Of a stretch of DNA of 64,000 bases, positions 12,366-25,165 are shown in pieces. The stretch is from Epiperipatus broadwayi (Eukaryota > Onychophora > Udeonychophora > Euonychophora > Peripatidae): positions 6,511,176-6,575,175 of the forward strand of contig JAQFVV010012420.1 of NCBI GenBank assembly GCA_028023455.1, given 5' to 3'. Each line of letters starts with the position of its first letter. Within the stretch, counting starts at the first letter, position 1. The notes under the pieces were generated by a model. It had not been told where the DNA came from. It saw nothing but the letters and a program-made list of their open reading frames with translations, and ran no database searches. A program made the position numbers and the translations under genes.

Positions 12366-12637
12366 AGCTTGTGTAAGCATAGGAAATGATGATCATGTGT
12401 TGTTTAGTACTTTTCCTATTACTTATTGTACCTTTTGGACTGTCATCTGAATTTCTTTTTTCCATACTTCATTCTTATGATTTATTATTTTTTATACTTT
12501 TGTTTACTGTCAATACTTTATTCCAATTGTTTCATTCTATGTTTTCCTTAATTTTTCTGGTTGACCTATAATCTAATATGTAATTTTAGTTTCATTTTGC
12601 ATTATATTGTATACATAATGTACATCTTCTGTTTACT

Positions 12638-12953
12638 TTATCTTGTTTTTTTATTCTCCTCCATTATTTGAATAACATTATTCTAACTACTTTTCCAAAC
12701 ACCTTTGTTCATTTCTTAATAGGTATCCTCTATGTTATTTTACAATCTCTTCTGCTCTGTGATATATTTCATTTATTTTTTTCAGCATAGCTTCATTTAT
12801 TTTTTAAATATTTCTTCTGTTTCTTTTCAATTTTCTTCTTCTCTTTTTTATTTCTTTGAGTATTCTTCCTTCATTTCCCTGAATATTTGAAATATCTGAA
12901 TTGACATTTTGTTGAATCTCTTCAGTTGTATTACTGATCTTTTCTTTTGTCAT
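12638..12953 (-). pseudogene. Coiled-coil coding relic, unrecognised
   Basis: From ATG at 12953 the minus strand is open for 49 codons rich in Lys, Glu and Arg (begins MTKEKISNTTEEIQQN, ends KEIKKRRRKLKRNRR) up to a stop at 12804. The same frame then continues with KINEAMLKKINEIYHRAEEI and more protein-like sequence interrupted by further stops to about 12640. The composition suggests a helical or coiled-coil and basic protein, as in some retroelement first frames or host structural proteins. I cannot name a family. Confidence 0.35.
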
Positions 12954-14084
12954 GTTCCTTTTTTATTTTTTGACTATTTTTAAATGTTAAGAAAAATTGT
13001 AAAATTACTTTTAAATGCAAAACATATAAATATGAACTTTTTAAATTATAACCTCATAAAATGAGGTTTACATCACCTCTTGTTTCATGCAACCTTTAAC
13101 TATTACCTAATATTGCAACTATTACTATTATTATGCCAAATCTGCCTTTCTTTGAACCTGATTGTCTTAATACATGACTTTACTTGTCAAATTTATTTCA
13201 TTTCCCTTGCTTTATCCTCTAATTCTATCCTGATCATGTATGTTTGACTGATTTACTTATTTGCCATTATTTTTATTATTACTTATTTTTATTTTAAATA
13301 TATGTGCATAAATAAAATGAAGTTTATAACACAAAGCTTTTTGCTGAAAGCATTTTTCAGAACTCTATCCAGCATCTGAGAGCAAAAGAATGAATAGAGA
13401 TCTGCAATTCTAGAACAGGTACCGAATCCATTCAAGGCAGCATGAACACCAAGTGGGTTATCTCAATTTAGATGTTATAAAGTAGCTACAAATCCAAAAT
13501 CAAAATAATAATGCAAAATCTATGCAAAGCTTTGTTTCTCTGAGACAAAACTTCAAAACTACACTTTGCCTCATTTCTTTAAAGACATTGAGACAGGTAT
13601 TCATGGTACAGGAGTATGTTAACTGTTCAAAATAAGCAACTGGAAATATTAAAATGCAAAAGTGGGTCCAATAGTGATGAGATAAAAACATTCCATGGAG
13701 GTCATGAAAACATTGCATCCTCAAGCCAGTGACAAAATCTACCATCAATTGACACTATTGAAAATACAACTAAACATATGTTTATATCCAAAACACAATC
13801 CAATTTTTATTCTACATTAAATATGAACTATATATATATATATATTAGTATTACTACTTTTATTATTTATAATCAAATTATAATTTATTGACCATCTATC
13901 CTTTTATTACCTATTTTACAATAATACATTTTTTTAAAGTTAATTTTGTATCAAAACACAGTTTCTTTCTTGGGTGTAATTATACTTGAGCTTTTAGGTA
14001 AGTGGCTATTTTGAATAGTGACCACCAATAGTCAATTGTCATTGGGTCCATAGTTGGGTCACTGTTTATAATGCTAGAAATTTA
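12954..14084. other. AT-rich DNA, no gene seen
   Basis: Mixed AT-rich sequence. A minus-strand frame at 13500-13748 lies in DNA of somewhat higher complexity (13.35-13.76 kb) but matches no family I know and has no splice or start context. Confidence 0.4.
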
Positions 14085-16099
14085 GACATGAATATAGGGA
14101 AATGAGAAAACATCATCACCCCCAAATAAAAAAATAAATATTTTTTTAATATATATATATATATATATAAAAGCATGAGAGCATCATGAAATAAATCTAT
14201 AAGTAGTTATAATAATAATTGTAAACTATAAATTATCCAACATTGCACATAAATAATTAACAATGAACACTCATCCATTATGACTTGATCTAAAAGAGGT
14301 ACATTATAAAGAGGCTAATAATATAGCCACTGCCAAACATAGAGAAACATATAACACAATCATCTGGACACATCAATTAATCATAAAAATAATGCTCAGA
14401 AACCTGAAACACGCTAATCATCATCAAGGCATGGGCCATAAGATGCATAAGTAAACTATAAACTATTTTTTAACAAAAATAATAAAATGCAGTGAATGGA
14501 CTTTTAATGATATATTTGCATCATCAAAGAACTATCCGACTGTGCAAACACAAGCATAACCCCTCACATATTACAAAAATCAATTATCAATTCTCTAGAA
14601 CTGGCTCAGCATCACAGAAATCTAGGGAACTAACACTGTAAACAAGAGAGAGATAAATGTTTATTGGCATAATTTTAAAATTCCTAAAAGCTTATGCTAT
14701 TATGAAATACACTGCCAATTCATAGAACAGATAGCTCAATGAATAAATACTATAATAATTATTTTTTAACAAATATTTGATAACTTCACTAATAAATTAA
14801 TTAAGAAAGTTGCCAAAAATATGATATGACAATTCAAACCTAAAAACATTTTATAATCAACATATAATTTCATATAATAAGTAACATTAATTTAGTGTTG
14901 GCTCTTATTAATTCAATTAATGAACATTAATTTTAAACAAAACTGTTTTGCTTCACTAAGTAAAATAAAAAAACAACATTTCAAAAATAAAATAAAAAAC
15001 TTTAAATTAACTTAAACCCCTTTCCTTTTCTTATGGAAATGCAAAGGTTATATTCTATTACATTTTGGAGAGAAAAAATATATAAAAAACATTCCAATAA
15101 AAAAAACTTAATAACATTATTAATTATCATCAACTGACACTTAATTTCAAAAATTATTTATAAATATAGAGGTAAATGTGCATATTACAATACCTTAGAT
15201 TATTGTGGTTTTTTGAGTCCTTCTTTAGTATTTGTAATTTTCTGGTTTATCCATGTTAGTTGTTTTCTTAGCTTTTCCAAAAGCACGTTTTAGGCAAACA
15301 AACAGAAAGAATCTATTCATTTTTTCAATATAATAATTTGTAAGTTAGACTAAGACACAAGATAGAACAGTCACTCTCTTGGATGGGGACAAGACATACT
15401 GCAGATTAATTACTTCAGGATTATTTTCTTCTTTTACATTTTCTTTAGTGAACAAGTTACATGGTGAGGTTTGAAATCTTAGCTAATACTTTTCCTCAAA
15501 TCCATTTTAAAAAGCATTTTTCTAAACTAGTAATGAGATGAGTTTTGCTTCAGACCACTAAAATTATTTTTCGTTTTTTTCATAGCTGAATTGCTGCTTT
15601 TCCATTTGTTAATTGTTGAATCAAGACTAACTGCTTCTATTATTTTCTTCAACAGTTGAGTCAAGAATAAATGTTCCTATTGTTTTCTTCAATAGCTTGA
15701 TTAAGAATAATTGTTCTTCACAAGATACCAAGGTCTACTGGTTTACCCTGGTCACAATCGTATTTTTTGGAAAAATCTTGTATCTATCTAATCACATCTT
15801 ATTTTTCACATGATTAAATTGAATACTAACCAATTGGGTGTATTTTTACAACTGGTTCTTTACTCTCATTTTTTATTAAAAAATTCCAATCACTATGAAA
15901 AATTCCACTGTAGATACTTTTTTTTATGTCAAAAGAAAAACAAGATAATCTTTTAATTACAATGAATGAAAAAACATTGCTCTTTGTTTTAAAAATAGAT
16001 AAAGAGAAAAGAAAAAAACAACAACTTTAATTAAAATAATATTCAACAAATAAAACCTTTGCAAACATACAATTTAACCTTTTTATTTCTCTCATCACC

Positions 16100-16107
16100 T
16101 TTTAAAT
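16100..16107. repeat. hAT target-site duplication (left copy)
   Basis: TTTTAAAT at 16100-16107 is repeated exactly at 18669-18676, directly after the right end of the element. Eight bases is the standard length for hAT insertions. Confidence 0.93.
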
Positions 16108-18668
16108 CAGTGGTAGTCAACCTGGTCCCTACTGCCCACTAGTGGGCATTCCAGTCTTCATGGTGGGTGGTAGGGGTTTTGTCAGATACTGAAGCACTTT
16201 CTTTTTTTAAATTTAATTGACTTTTTAAAAAAAAATTCATAGCATTATTTAAAAACATTTTCATTAGGTTTTCATAAAATTCCCTGTGACAATTTAAATT
16301 TCTGAAAATATAGTATTTGTATCTTCCGTGCATAAGTTTAGTTCATGTTAAGTAACTGAAACTAAATGGAGCTATAGTGTGACCACTAACAAAACAGCCT
16401 TGTCCCAGAATAGCTTGTGCATCTCCCTACCCCCAAACCCAATCCACTATACACTAGAAGCAGGTGCAGATGATGAGTTACAGGGCAGGCTCTTTTGTTT
16501 GCAGTCACATTGGTCAGTACACAGTTACCTTTGTGAGAATGAGCATGTGCCTACAGCTTCAAACAAAATATTTTGAAATATTGTGAGCCCATGTCTCAAA
16601 AAAAGAAATACACGCATGGCTATTTACCAGAGTATCTAAAAATGGGTTTCATAGAATCTGTTATAAATAATCAACACCCAATGTGTTTATTGTGTCATAA
16701 AACATAATTCAATGAGGCAATGAAGCTAAGTTGATAACGAGAACATCTTGCTACAAAGCATCCAGATGATAAGGACAAGCCCATTTTTAATATTTTCAGG
16801 AAATGTCTAAAATTTTTCAAAATCATTCAACAATCATTGCATCATTTAAGAAACAACATGCAGTGAACAAAGATGGATTAATTGCTTCTTATTACGTTTC
16901 ACAATTAATTGCAAGAAGTAGTAAAAGCTATAGTATTGAAGAAACTAATAATACCCTCTATAAAAGAATTTATCTCAGCAATAATGCATCAAGATATAAC
17001 AGAAATTTTAAAATGTTGCCCCTAAGTGATAGCATAGTAAAGCTACGAATTAAAGAAATGGCAGTTAATGTTGAAAAAAAACTTTTAAGTATTCTCCAAA
17101 ACTCTTCATTTTCTATGCAATTGAATGAGTCTACCATTAAAGATAATAATGCTTTATTGATGGCATATGTATGTTATTTTGTTGAAAACAATACCTTATG
17201 AGAAGAAATGCTATTTACAATATATCTCATTACAGATACAAAAGGATTATCTATATTTAATACTGTGAAATCAAACTTTACAAAAAATAATATTACTTTG
17301 AATAATATTATTGCATGCACTACTGATGGAGTGCCATCAATGGTAGGCCACTATCATGAATTTGTTGCTTATTTGAAGGAAGAAATGCCAAATGTTTTAT
17401 GTATTCATTGTGTGGTGCACAGACAACATCTTGTAGGAAAACATCTAAGTACAAGTCTCCATTCATCATTACCTATAATAGTTCAAGCTGTAAACAAGAT
17501 CAAATCCAATGCAAAAAATGATACAATGTTTTGATAGCTTTTCCAGGACAATAATGAAGATAGTGGATGTCAAAGGGCACATCATTGGCTCATTTTGTAG
17601 CACTATATGATAGTCTCATACAATTTCTTGAAAGTAATTATGAGACCAATCTGTGTCAACAGTTAAAAAGTAAAGAATGATGCCTTTTATTTGGCAGATA
17701 TTTTCAAGAGATTTAATGATGTCAATTTGCAGCTTCAAGGAGCTAATAAAACTCTTACAGGTTGCCAAAGTAATGTGTCATTATTTCTTGAGAAACTTGA
17801 ACTACTTCATTATAATCTATAGAAGAGAGAATTTCATCAGTTTTCTGAATTATCATCTATAAAAGTAAAAGGTGATGTAACTCCAGAGGATATTAACAGA
17901 ATCCGTAGCCACCTCAATGAAAAATTGGACATACAAAAATGATTTGAAGATATTTTGAAATTGAAGGTGTATGACTGGATGAAAAATTCCTTTACTGCAA
18001 ATATTGAAGAGGCTGCTACAACATGCCAAGAAGAACTGTTAGAAATGAGATAGGATGAAGAAAGTAAATATAAATTCGATAGTGATGGATATCAAAACCT
18101 GTGGCAAAATAAAAAATGTCTATTTTATATCCAAATATGTGGAAAGTGATATTCAGTTTATTGACACCTTTTCCTACCTCATATCTTGTGGAATCAGGCT
18201 TTAGTGCTGTTAATCATATAATCAAAGAAAGAAACCACCTGAATATTTCTGAAAGAGGAAACCTTCATTTGTTCCTTACAAAAATTGAGCCAGATATCCA
18301 GTATTTAGTTTCACAGCATCAGTCTCAGGGATCTCATTAATAATTAAATTAATTAAATGTAATTTCATCAGACTTCATGCTTCTATATATACAAAGTATA
18401 AATAAAAAGATAGATTTAACTACAGTAAATTGTTTTATAAAGATTTATTCTGCCAAACTTAGCGAAAGTCCAACATAAAGTATTTGGTAAGTAATTATTA
18501 TTATATGCTTTAGTTTGCTGTAACTCTGCTTTATAAATTTTATAAAGTAAAGTTACTTCCCTACTTTATAAGTCACCATTATTGTGGAACTGGTGGATGG
18601 TTAGAAAATTTTATTACTAACAGAGATACAAAAGTGGGCAGTGGGTATAAAAAGGTTGACTACCCCTG
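16108..18668 (+). mobile_element. hAT DNA transposon (ZBED/SCAND3-type), 2561 bp
   Basis: Terminal inverted repeats begin CAGTGGTAGTCAACCT on the left; the right end (18653-18668) is the complement of CAGGGGTAGTCAACCT. The similarity continues inward through the ACTGCCCACT segments. Identical 8-bp direct repeats TTTTAAAT flank both ends. It contains a broken transposase at 16591-18340, so it cannot move on its own product. The insertion interrupts copy B of the 9-19 kb duplication, and copy A keeps the empty site. Element class, ends and target duplication are read directly; the low activity is inferred from the stops. Confidence 0.95.
16591..18340 (+). pseudogene. hAT transposase (BED finger, RNase H-like core, dimerisation domain), degraded
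   Basis: The reading starts at ATG 16591 with a BED-type zinc finger (CLLC, later HLATKH), as in ZBED5/FAM200/SCAND3-related hAT transposases. The stretch 16803-17201 holds the conserved core block SDSIVKLRIKEMA, then SMQLNESTI, the region of the first catalytic acidic residue. The same frame continues through 17208-17534 (CTTDGVPSMVGHYHEF and a CIHCVVHR segment) after a single stop at 17199. The C-terminal hAT dimerisation domain is at 18116-18340 (TSYLVESGFSAVNHI... ERGNLHLFLTKIEPDI). At least two stops lie in the finger, a frameshift lies near 16795, and several more stops lie between 17534 and 18110. Non-functional, though most domains are still readable. Confidence 0.93.
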
Positions 18669-19045
18669 TTTTAAATGTTAAAATTAATCAATAAGTTACT
18701 GAAGAAATAAAATTATGTATCCTAGAATTTATTTATTTATTTTTTTCAAAATTATAACTGGTAAATCAAATTACTGAAAAAATAAAATAAAAAATTGTTT
18801 ACTTTTCTTTCTTTTATTTACAACTATTTATACAACATTATAATAATATTCACATTGTTATTTTTTAGAAAAGTTTCAAAATTATATTATTATTTAATAA
18901 AGAAAATTATTTAAAAATCAAATACCCATTATTATTTTAAAAACATATGGGAAAATTAAATATTATTTCCTCATTAATTAAATACATTTTTAATTTATAA
19001 AACTTGTAATATCTGACATAGCCAGAGCTGGCTACTATCTACAAT

Positions 19046-21195
19046 ATATATATATTCAGTCATAATAAATATAGATGTATGTAATATCAAATTTAGATAG
19101 ATGATTTTTATCTGATATTCTTTAAATATAATAAGTGATTTATTACTTACATTTTTATCATTATTGACTTATACAAATGGAGAAAGTATATTGTAGAACT
19201 GGTCTGAGTGTTACAATTGTGAAAGAAATTAATTTTGCAAGAAGAAAATTGTCAAAACTAATACAAAATTGATATCTTATTAGTATTACCATATTTTACA
19301 TAGCTAATAGAGAATAAAAATGTTACTTTACTATTTCATCCAATAATATATTTTTGATTATGATTTACAGTTTGGATTTCTGAATATTTCATCATTGTAA
19401 ATTATACATTTTTCATTCACTAGCTCTAAGTTATTTTAAGGAAAGTATTTAGTTATGTTAAAAAGCTTACACATGCAATATAGTTTTTTATTCTCAAGGA
19501 TCCTAATGTCCAGCTCATACAAACATATTTTGAAATACTTTGTTATATTTATTTTTAAATTGCGAAGTTCATGCTTATTTTATTCTGATATTTTAATTTT
19601 TAAAAAATCTAAATATATCAGGACAATCAAAAATGTGATAACTTCAAATATTTTTAAACCTTGTTTTGATGACATGTCTTTGGAAAAAGAATTTCACATG
19701 CTTTGCAAGATTACTTTGAAAACATATTTTGAATAACTAAAACATTGATTTTTTTTGCAAGATTTATTAAGATTCGCAATTATTTGTATGCACTTATTGT
19801 GTAATAATTATTAAAAATTAAAGGCATACTTAATAACACATTTCTTTATATGTTTTTGTTTTATTTTTAAAAATCGAAGGTAATAATTTCCAACATAGTG
19901 TTAACAATGCAAATTACTGAACAAATGTCTACAAACTGATTGCTACTCCCAGCAGTCTATTAGAATATATTGAAATATCATAAAAATATTTTTAAAAGCA
20001 TAATTTGATAAATTTATCAGATTTTGATATATTTTCATTCAGATTTTAAAACAAATATCAAGAAAAAAAGGTTTTGTTGGGTTTTTTAAATTCAATCTGC
20101 TTCTTTGACCATTGAATAATATAACAGGTCTTTGTTTTTTATTACAAACTTATTTTATTAATAGTTATGAAGTTCAAATATGATTTTTGAAAATATAGAA
20201 TAACAATTTAACAAATGTTGAAAGTTGACAAATCTCAAAACTCTCACCAGGTAGAGTAATTAAATCTGTCACAGTGCCAGAAGGTTTTAAGAAATTGTAT
20301 ATATATATATAAGTCATTGGTTTTTAAAAGAAAAACAGTTCAATTTGTTCTCATTTCAGAAGATGCTACAGATTTTTTGAAAATATTTGAAGGTTTTTTT
20401 TTTCAGTTTTAGTAATAGACAATGTTATGTTTTAAAAAAATGGTCTTTAACAATATTTTAGAACTTAGAATAATTATTGCTTTAAGTCTTATTATATAAA
20501 GTAATCATTTTTATCAATAACTTTTAGTTCAATTTCTTTTGTAATTGGAAAAAAGAAAAGAGAATCATATCAAACTTACAGATTATAGATTGTAAAGGAA
20601 TATCTTATAATTATCAAATAATATTACAATTTGCAAAGATGACTTCTTGCAGTTTGCTTAGTAGCATCTTGAAATCTTGTTCTCCTTAGGATTTTTTAAA
20701 AGTAAAAATAATATATATATAGTGATATGGTTATGTGTCTCATGCCATACAATAACACAGTAATATATATATAATTGAAAGGAGAAGTAGAAATAAACAC
20801 AGACAAAAAATTTTGTAAATATTTTCTATATTATACTGGAATAACAGTTAAGGATTAAATAATTTTGAATTTAAATTTTTTTATTATAAATTAAACATTT
20901 AAAAAGGTTCAATTAATATTTTATTAATTCTGATTTTGAAATTAAAAAAAAAAGCATGTTATGTTATAATAGATATACTGGTAATTATAAAATTCTATTA
21001 TTTATTTTGATTAGTAAATTTTTTTGTACTAATATATTTAGATAAAATTTCACAAAGTTGTTTTTCAAAGGATTAAGATGGATTGAAAAAGTGTCAATAA
21101 CTTTTTCAATCATGATAGGAAAAACTTATTTTTAATTACTGTATTTTTTCACCCTGACTATTAAAAGGTTGGAAAAAAATTAGTTTTTTTTGCAG
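19046..21195. other. AT-rich DNA, no gene seen
   Basis: No gene, RNA or organised repeat recognised, apart from short TA runs. The last bases before 21196 form a pyrimidine-rich acceptor-like tract (TTTTTTTTGCAG). Confidence 0.45.
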
Positions 21196-21217
21196 TTTTA
21201 CAGATTATGACAATCAG

Positions 21218-21253
21218 ATTACTACTCCTACTACCATGAAGACATCACTAAAG
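21218..21253 (+). CDS. Candidate micro-exon (36 nt) of an unidentified host gene
   Basis: Open segment bounded by an AG acceptor (ATCAG at 21213-21217, with a pyrimidine tract ending GCAG at 21195) and a strong donor AAAG|GTAAGA. In the frame with one base from the previous exon it encodes YYSYYHEDITK plus one leftover base. The next exon-like segment (21539-21582) needs exactly one leading base to stay open, so the phases fit. Alternatively the 58-nt exon 21196-21253 could be used in another frame. Reading through the donor gives GKTVDPDAATVQQQ then a stop at 21295, a plausible alternative terminus. No gene family recognised; inference from splice signals only. Confidence 0.35.
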
Positions 21254-21538
21254 GTAAGACAGTGGATCCAGATGCTGCTACAGTGCAACAACAGTAGAAT
21301 TTGGCTTCATCTGGAAGCAAGACCCATTCTGTGTGTTCATATCCCATATATATGTGTGTGTATTAGACAGCATAGAGATTGAAGGGAGTTTACTATAGGT
21401 CAACTGTTCACCTGGATTATACCTTTTCTGAAAATGACAATAAGCCAGTCTATTGCCTAGAAGAGATCAGCTTACCCAGAGAGTCCATCAGCTTGCTGAA
21501 GAATTAGTTTATACACATACTGTTTTATTTATTTGCAG

Positions 21539-21582
21539 AGAATCAAGATAAAGTAGTGTATCATATATATAAAGTACAGCTG
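21539..21582 (+). CDS. Candidate exon (44 nt) of an unidentified host gene
   Basis: Acceptor TTTTATTTATTTGCAG ends at 21538 and a strong donor GTGAGT starts at 21583. With the single base carried from 21253 it reads E-NQDKVVYHIYKVQL with no stop and ends on a codon boundary. The other two frames contain stops within the first six codons. The agreement of acceptor, donor and phase with the upstream candidate is the main evidence. No upstream or downstream partner exons were found. Confidence 0.35.
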
Positions 21583-21589
21583 GTGAGTT

Positions 21590-24500
21590 ATTTTAAATAA
21601 TTCCTTTAGTAAAAATGACAGTTACATTTTTTTAAATTTCAATTTTTTTTTTAAATAAATGCCTTTTTTAACAAAAAGTGAGATGCATTTCCAGTATATT
21701 TAATGAAAAAAGTGAACTCCAAAATTCTTTCTAGATTGGAAAACAAAAGACTTTCTGGAATATTTTTAAGAGATGTTTATAATTAATCAAGAGTAACCTG
21801 ATAAAAAAGAAAATATATGAAGGAATGTCAAAGAATTAATATTACTTTTTTTTTAAAAAAAAGAATAACTTTTTTTTACCATTATATATTGAATAAATTA
21901 ATAATTGATTCACATTATTTTATTTATCTATACATACATATGCATGAATTTTATGTATACTTTCAGCATGGAATTAATTGTGAAAAAATATTCTTAATAA
22001 GTTTATTATTTTGACAAATTAAAATATCATATGATATAAATGTCAGTGTGTGCACACATTTCCATGGGTACCCATATATATATATATATTTATGTATCAT
22101 TAAAATGTGATAAGTTATTTTATTATTATATAACAATTCCCATATGTTGTGGCATGTCTATGTGTTTATATAGATGTGTTAAAGATAGACACATATATGT
22201 TAAAATTAATCATATTATTATTATATGACATTTCAAATATGTTTATAAATTATTATAGCACACATCTGTGTGCATATATACGGGTTATGTAAACCTATTG
22301 AAACCTATTTGTAAATTACAATGCAATAGTGGATTATTTTTTGAATTAATCAAAATCAGAATAAAAAATTTATATTTATGGTATATTCAGCAGATTTTAA
22401 TTTCATTTTAATTGTTATTAATAAATTGATATTTCATTGTTAAAGTTATTCCAGTGAATTTGCTCAATCCTGAATAGTTTTAGAATATTATATGTTTGAA
22501 TTTTATCTTGTTCACAGTAATAGTTAAAGAGCTTTTGTTCCTGAACTAGATTCACGCATAACAGTCTGTTATGTAAAAAGGAATTATATTTAATGTTTGT
22601 GGACATCCTGTTTATGATGATCCTGGATTGGCACAAAGAGGATATTCTTTAAAGTCCATGCACTACATTTTATTTAGTTTAGTATTTATTAGACATTAAG
22701 TTTATAGTTGCCCAATACATTAATGGTACTAAGTGGCTAGAGGATTGATGATGATCAGCTTGTTTTAGTATCCCAGCATTATTGTTTTTATTTTTATATA
22801 TTTTAATGGATTAGCACTTAAAGTTGTGCATCCAAATTATGGTTTAAATAATCTCCCCCAAGCTGGCAAGAGCTAAATAATTAGCCAGGTCTATAGTAGA
22901 CCCATTTCAAATCCAGTCATAAGATGGACTGTTAATTTATTTTTATTGTTGATCATTCATGATGATGAATGATTATTATTTTTAGGTAATGCTGGTAAAC
23001 ATATAGCTATTTAATTAATAGTATGTTGATCTCTCATGCTCCTCATATCCATTATATTCACTACCATTTTTATATTTAATATTTTAAATTTTTACACATT
23101 AAATAACTGGTGTAGATGATTTCCCATGACCTCAGGTTAATCCCAAAGATCCATAACTGTTACAAATGATTATCCACTTGTGCGACATTGTAACCTGTTT
23201 CTCTCTTATTAACCCCTATTTTTCATACCATTACAATATAAACAATAATATTTACCAGATGTTATTATTTATTTCTATGACAAGCTGCCATCGATAATAA
23301 TCGAGCATATTAATTGTTAAAAAACTAAAAGATGATCAAAACTATAAAGATAATGATAATAATAAAAGGAACTAAATAAAAAAGTGCCAAAAGTAAATGC
23401 ATAATTTTATTGTTTTGATCATAGCGACATTTCCAAAAAAAAATTTTAAAGTCATAATCATTTAGTGTACTAAAGTACAACTAATAATAAAGTAAAAATT
23501 AATATTCAAATATTAGTTTTTACATTCTTAAAGAAGCACACACATATATATTTGTATATACACACAAGCCACCGAAACTCTAAACAGAATTAAAGTAAAT
23601 GAATGTTCAAAATGTAATCATAATGAAAATGTAATTTTAAAAATAACGTTTAGTTTTATTTTATAGCATAGAAAATGATTTACAACACTGAAGTCTGTCC
23701 TACAAAATTTATTTAAAATGTTTTACCATATACATTTAAAAAAAAAAAGAAGATAAAATAGGATTTCATTGCACTCCACTGCGCGGCAGCATCATTCAGA
23801 CGTACATTTGGTTGGACTAAATATATATAACAGTAAAAAAAAATCCATGTAACTTTGCCGTATGATTTACATTTGCATGTTTATTTATTGTGCGGTCAAT
23901 ATCAGAGATTATAAAAAAAACATTTGATCATGATAGTGATCATCGAGAGTTTAATATTTTCATTCATTTGACTGAACTATTACGTTATGTGTTTATATAT
24001 ATATATTAATAATCCTGAGATATAAAAAAGATAAAACATTTTTTCCATTTTTCTATGAAGTCGAGACATAAATGTATTTTGAATTTTACTATTTATCAGA
24101 AGACTTTTAATTAACTCTACGCAATTCTTTTTATAGTTAACTCAAAATTTTAAAAAACAATTTTTAAAATAAAAATGTACTAAAGTTTTTAAATTTTCTA
24201 TTTTAATATATAGAGTAATAAGATATATAAAATATGCATTCTACTTGTGGTTTTAAGATGGATAAAACTTTAAAAAATAATATTAGGTTACTGGTAGAAT
24301 TATGATCCTAATTTTTTTTAAAAAAGAAAGCCATCAATAATTATTTTATCTAGCTATCTAGCTAATAATAGACAGCAAATTAAATATCTATCTATCCTTG
24401 GGGTAAAACAAAGTAGAAAAATCTTTAATTCAATAGTCGGATCACCTAGAGAGTGATGCTTTTTCTTTCATTATTTCTCATTTGGAAATATTTTTGCTCA

Positions 24501-24838
24501 TCAGTGAGTTATTTAAAGCCAGTTTAATTTAAAATTATTGATAAAGATTCCATCTTTGTGAAAAATAATACAGTAAAACTAGAAATAAGTTTAAAACATG
24601 TTTACATTTTAATTATTAATTATATAAGTAAATTAAAACTCCAAACAACTTACGATGAACGGTTATTATCAATAGCATATAATATTCTTTATGCTAAAGA
24701 AAACGGCAAGTATACAACATAATCCAGCTATGGCTAAATATATTACAATATGCATTTGCTTGCAAAAAATATTATATTAATTTAAAGAAGGTTCTTTGGC
24801 TGCCACTGACGTCTAATTGGAACCAAACCTAGCAGATT
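21590..24838. other. AT-rich DNA, no gene seen
   Basis: Contains short TA/CA microsatellites and a region at 22.03-22.27 kb with TGTGTGCAC-like inverted pieces. A small patch of higher GC (TGCACTCCACTGCGCGGCAG at about 23.77 kb) has no recognised identity. If the exon candidates upstream are real, this could be intron. Confidence 0.4.
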
Positions 24839-24892
24839 TTTTTTTTTTTTAATGTCATAGCATCGGCCGGGACGCGAACCCGCAACCCGGGC
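24839..24892 (-). repeat. Truncated tRNA-derived SINE
   Basis: Minus-strand 3' fragment: T-arm/box B GGGTTCGCGTCCCGGCCGAT followed by GCTATGACATT and an A-rich tail (a T run on the plus strand). It shares GATGCTATGACAT with the fuller copies at 25.05 and 38.17 kb. The anticodon half is missing. Confidence 0.8.
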
Positions 24893-25052
24893 AATTTTCA
24901 ATATCAATTCTAAGAGTTTTTGTCATTACAATGGTGTTACAATGTGAATGATTACTTGTAACTAAGATGTAGACAGAATATTGACAAATACATGTACTTC
25001 CAGTATGATGTCACTGATTGTCATCTCTAACCTCTCTTATCAAAACAGCACA

Positions 25053-25165
25053 GACTTTTTTTTTTATATGTCATAGCATCGGCCGGGACGCAAACCCACA
25101 ACCGTCTGCAACCAACTATTTGCTTGCAAGGCAGCTGCGATGACCTCTCAACTAACAATGCTTAA
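25053..25165 (-). repeat. tRNA-derived SINE, fuller copy
   Basis: Reads on the minus strand from AAGCATTGTTAGTTGAGAGG (box A region), through an anticodon stem enclosing CTTGCAA (anticodon TGC by position), to GGGTTTGCGTCCCGGCCGAT (box B) and GCTATGACATAT plus an A tail. The extra segment between anticodon arm and T arm (AATAGTTGGTTGCAGACGG) makes it longer than a tRNA. Same family as 24.84 and 38.17 kb. Confidence 0.82.

Larger units (their letters stand above)
14085..19045 (+). repeat. Segmental duplication, copy B (interrupted by hAT)
   Basis: Second copy of the 9.1-11.5 kb unit, same orientation, with the shared landmarks in the same order. It is split at 16107/18669 by the hAT element, after which the unit resumes at TTTTAAATGTTAAAATTAAT and ends with AAAACTTGTAATATCTGACA at about 19.0 kb. 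Local indels, such as the TA microsatellite near 14.15 kb, distinguish it from copy A. Confidence 0.8.

Noticed and set aside
12386-12571. 61-codon hydrophobic plus-strand frame
   Set aside because: It is antisense to the decayed coding-like minus strand and T-rich; the hydrophobicity follows from composition.
13500-13748. 82-codon minus-strand frame in mixed-composition DNA
   Set aside because: No recognised motif, start context or splice context; kept only as a remark in the regional entry.
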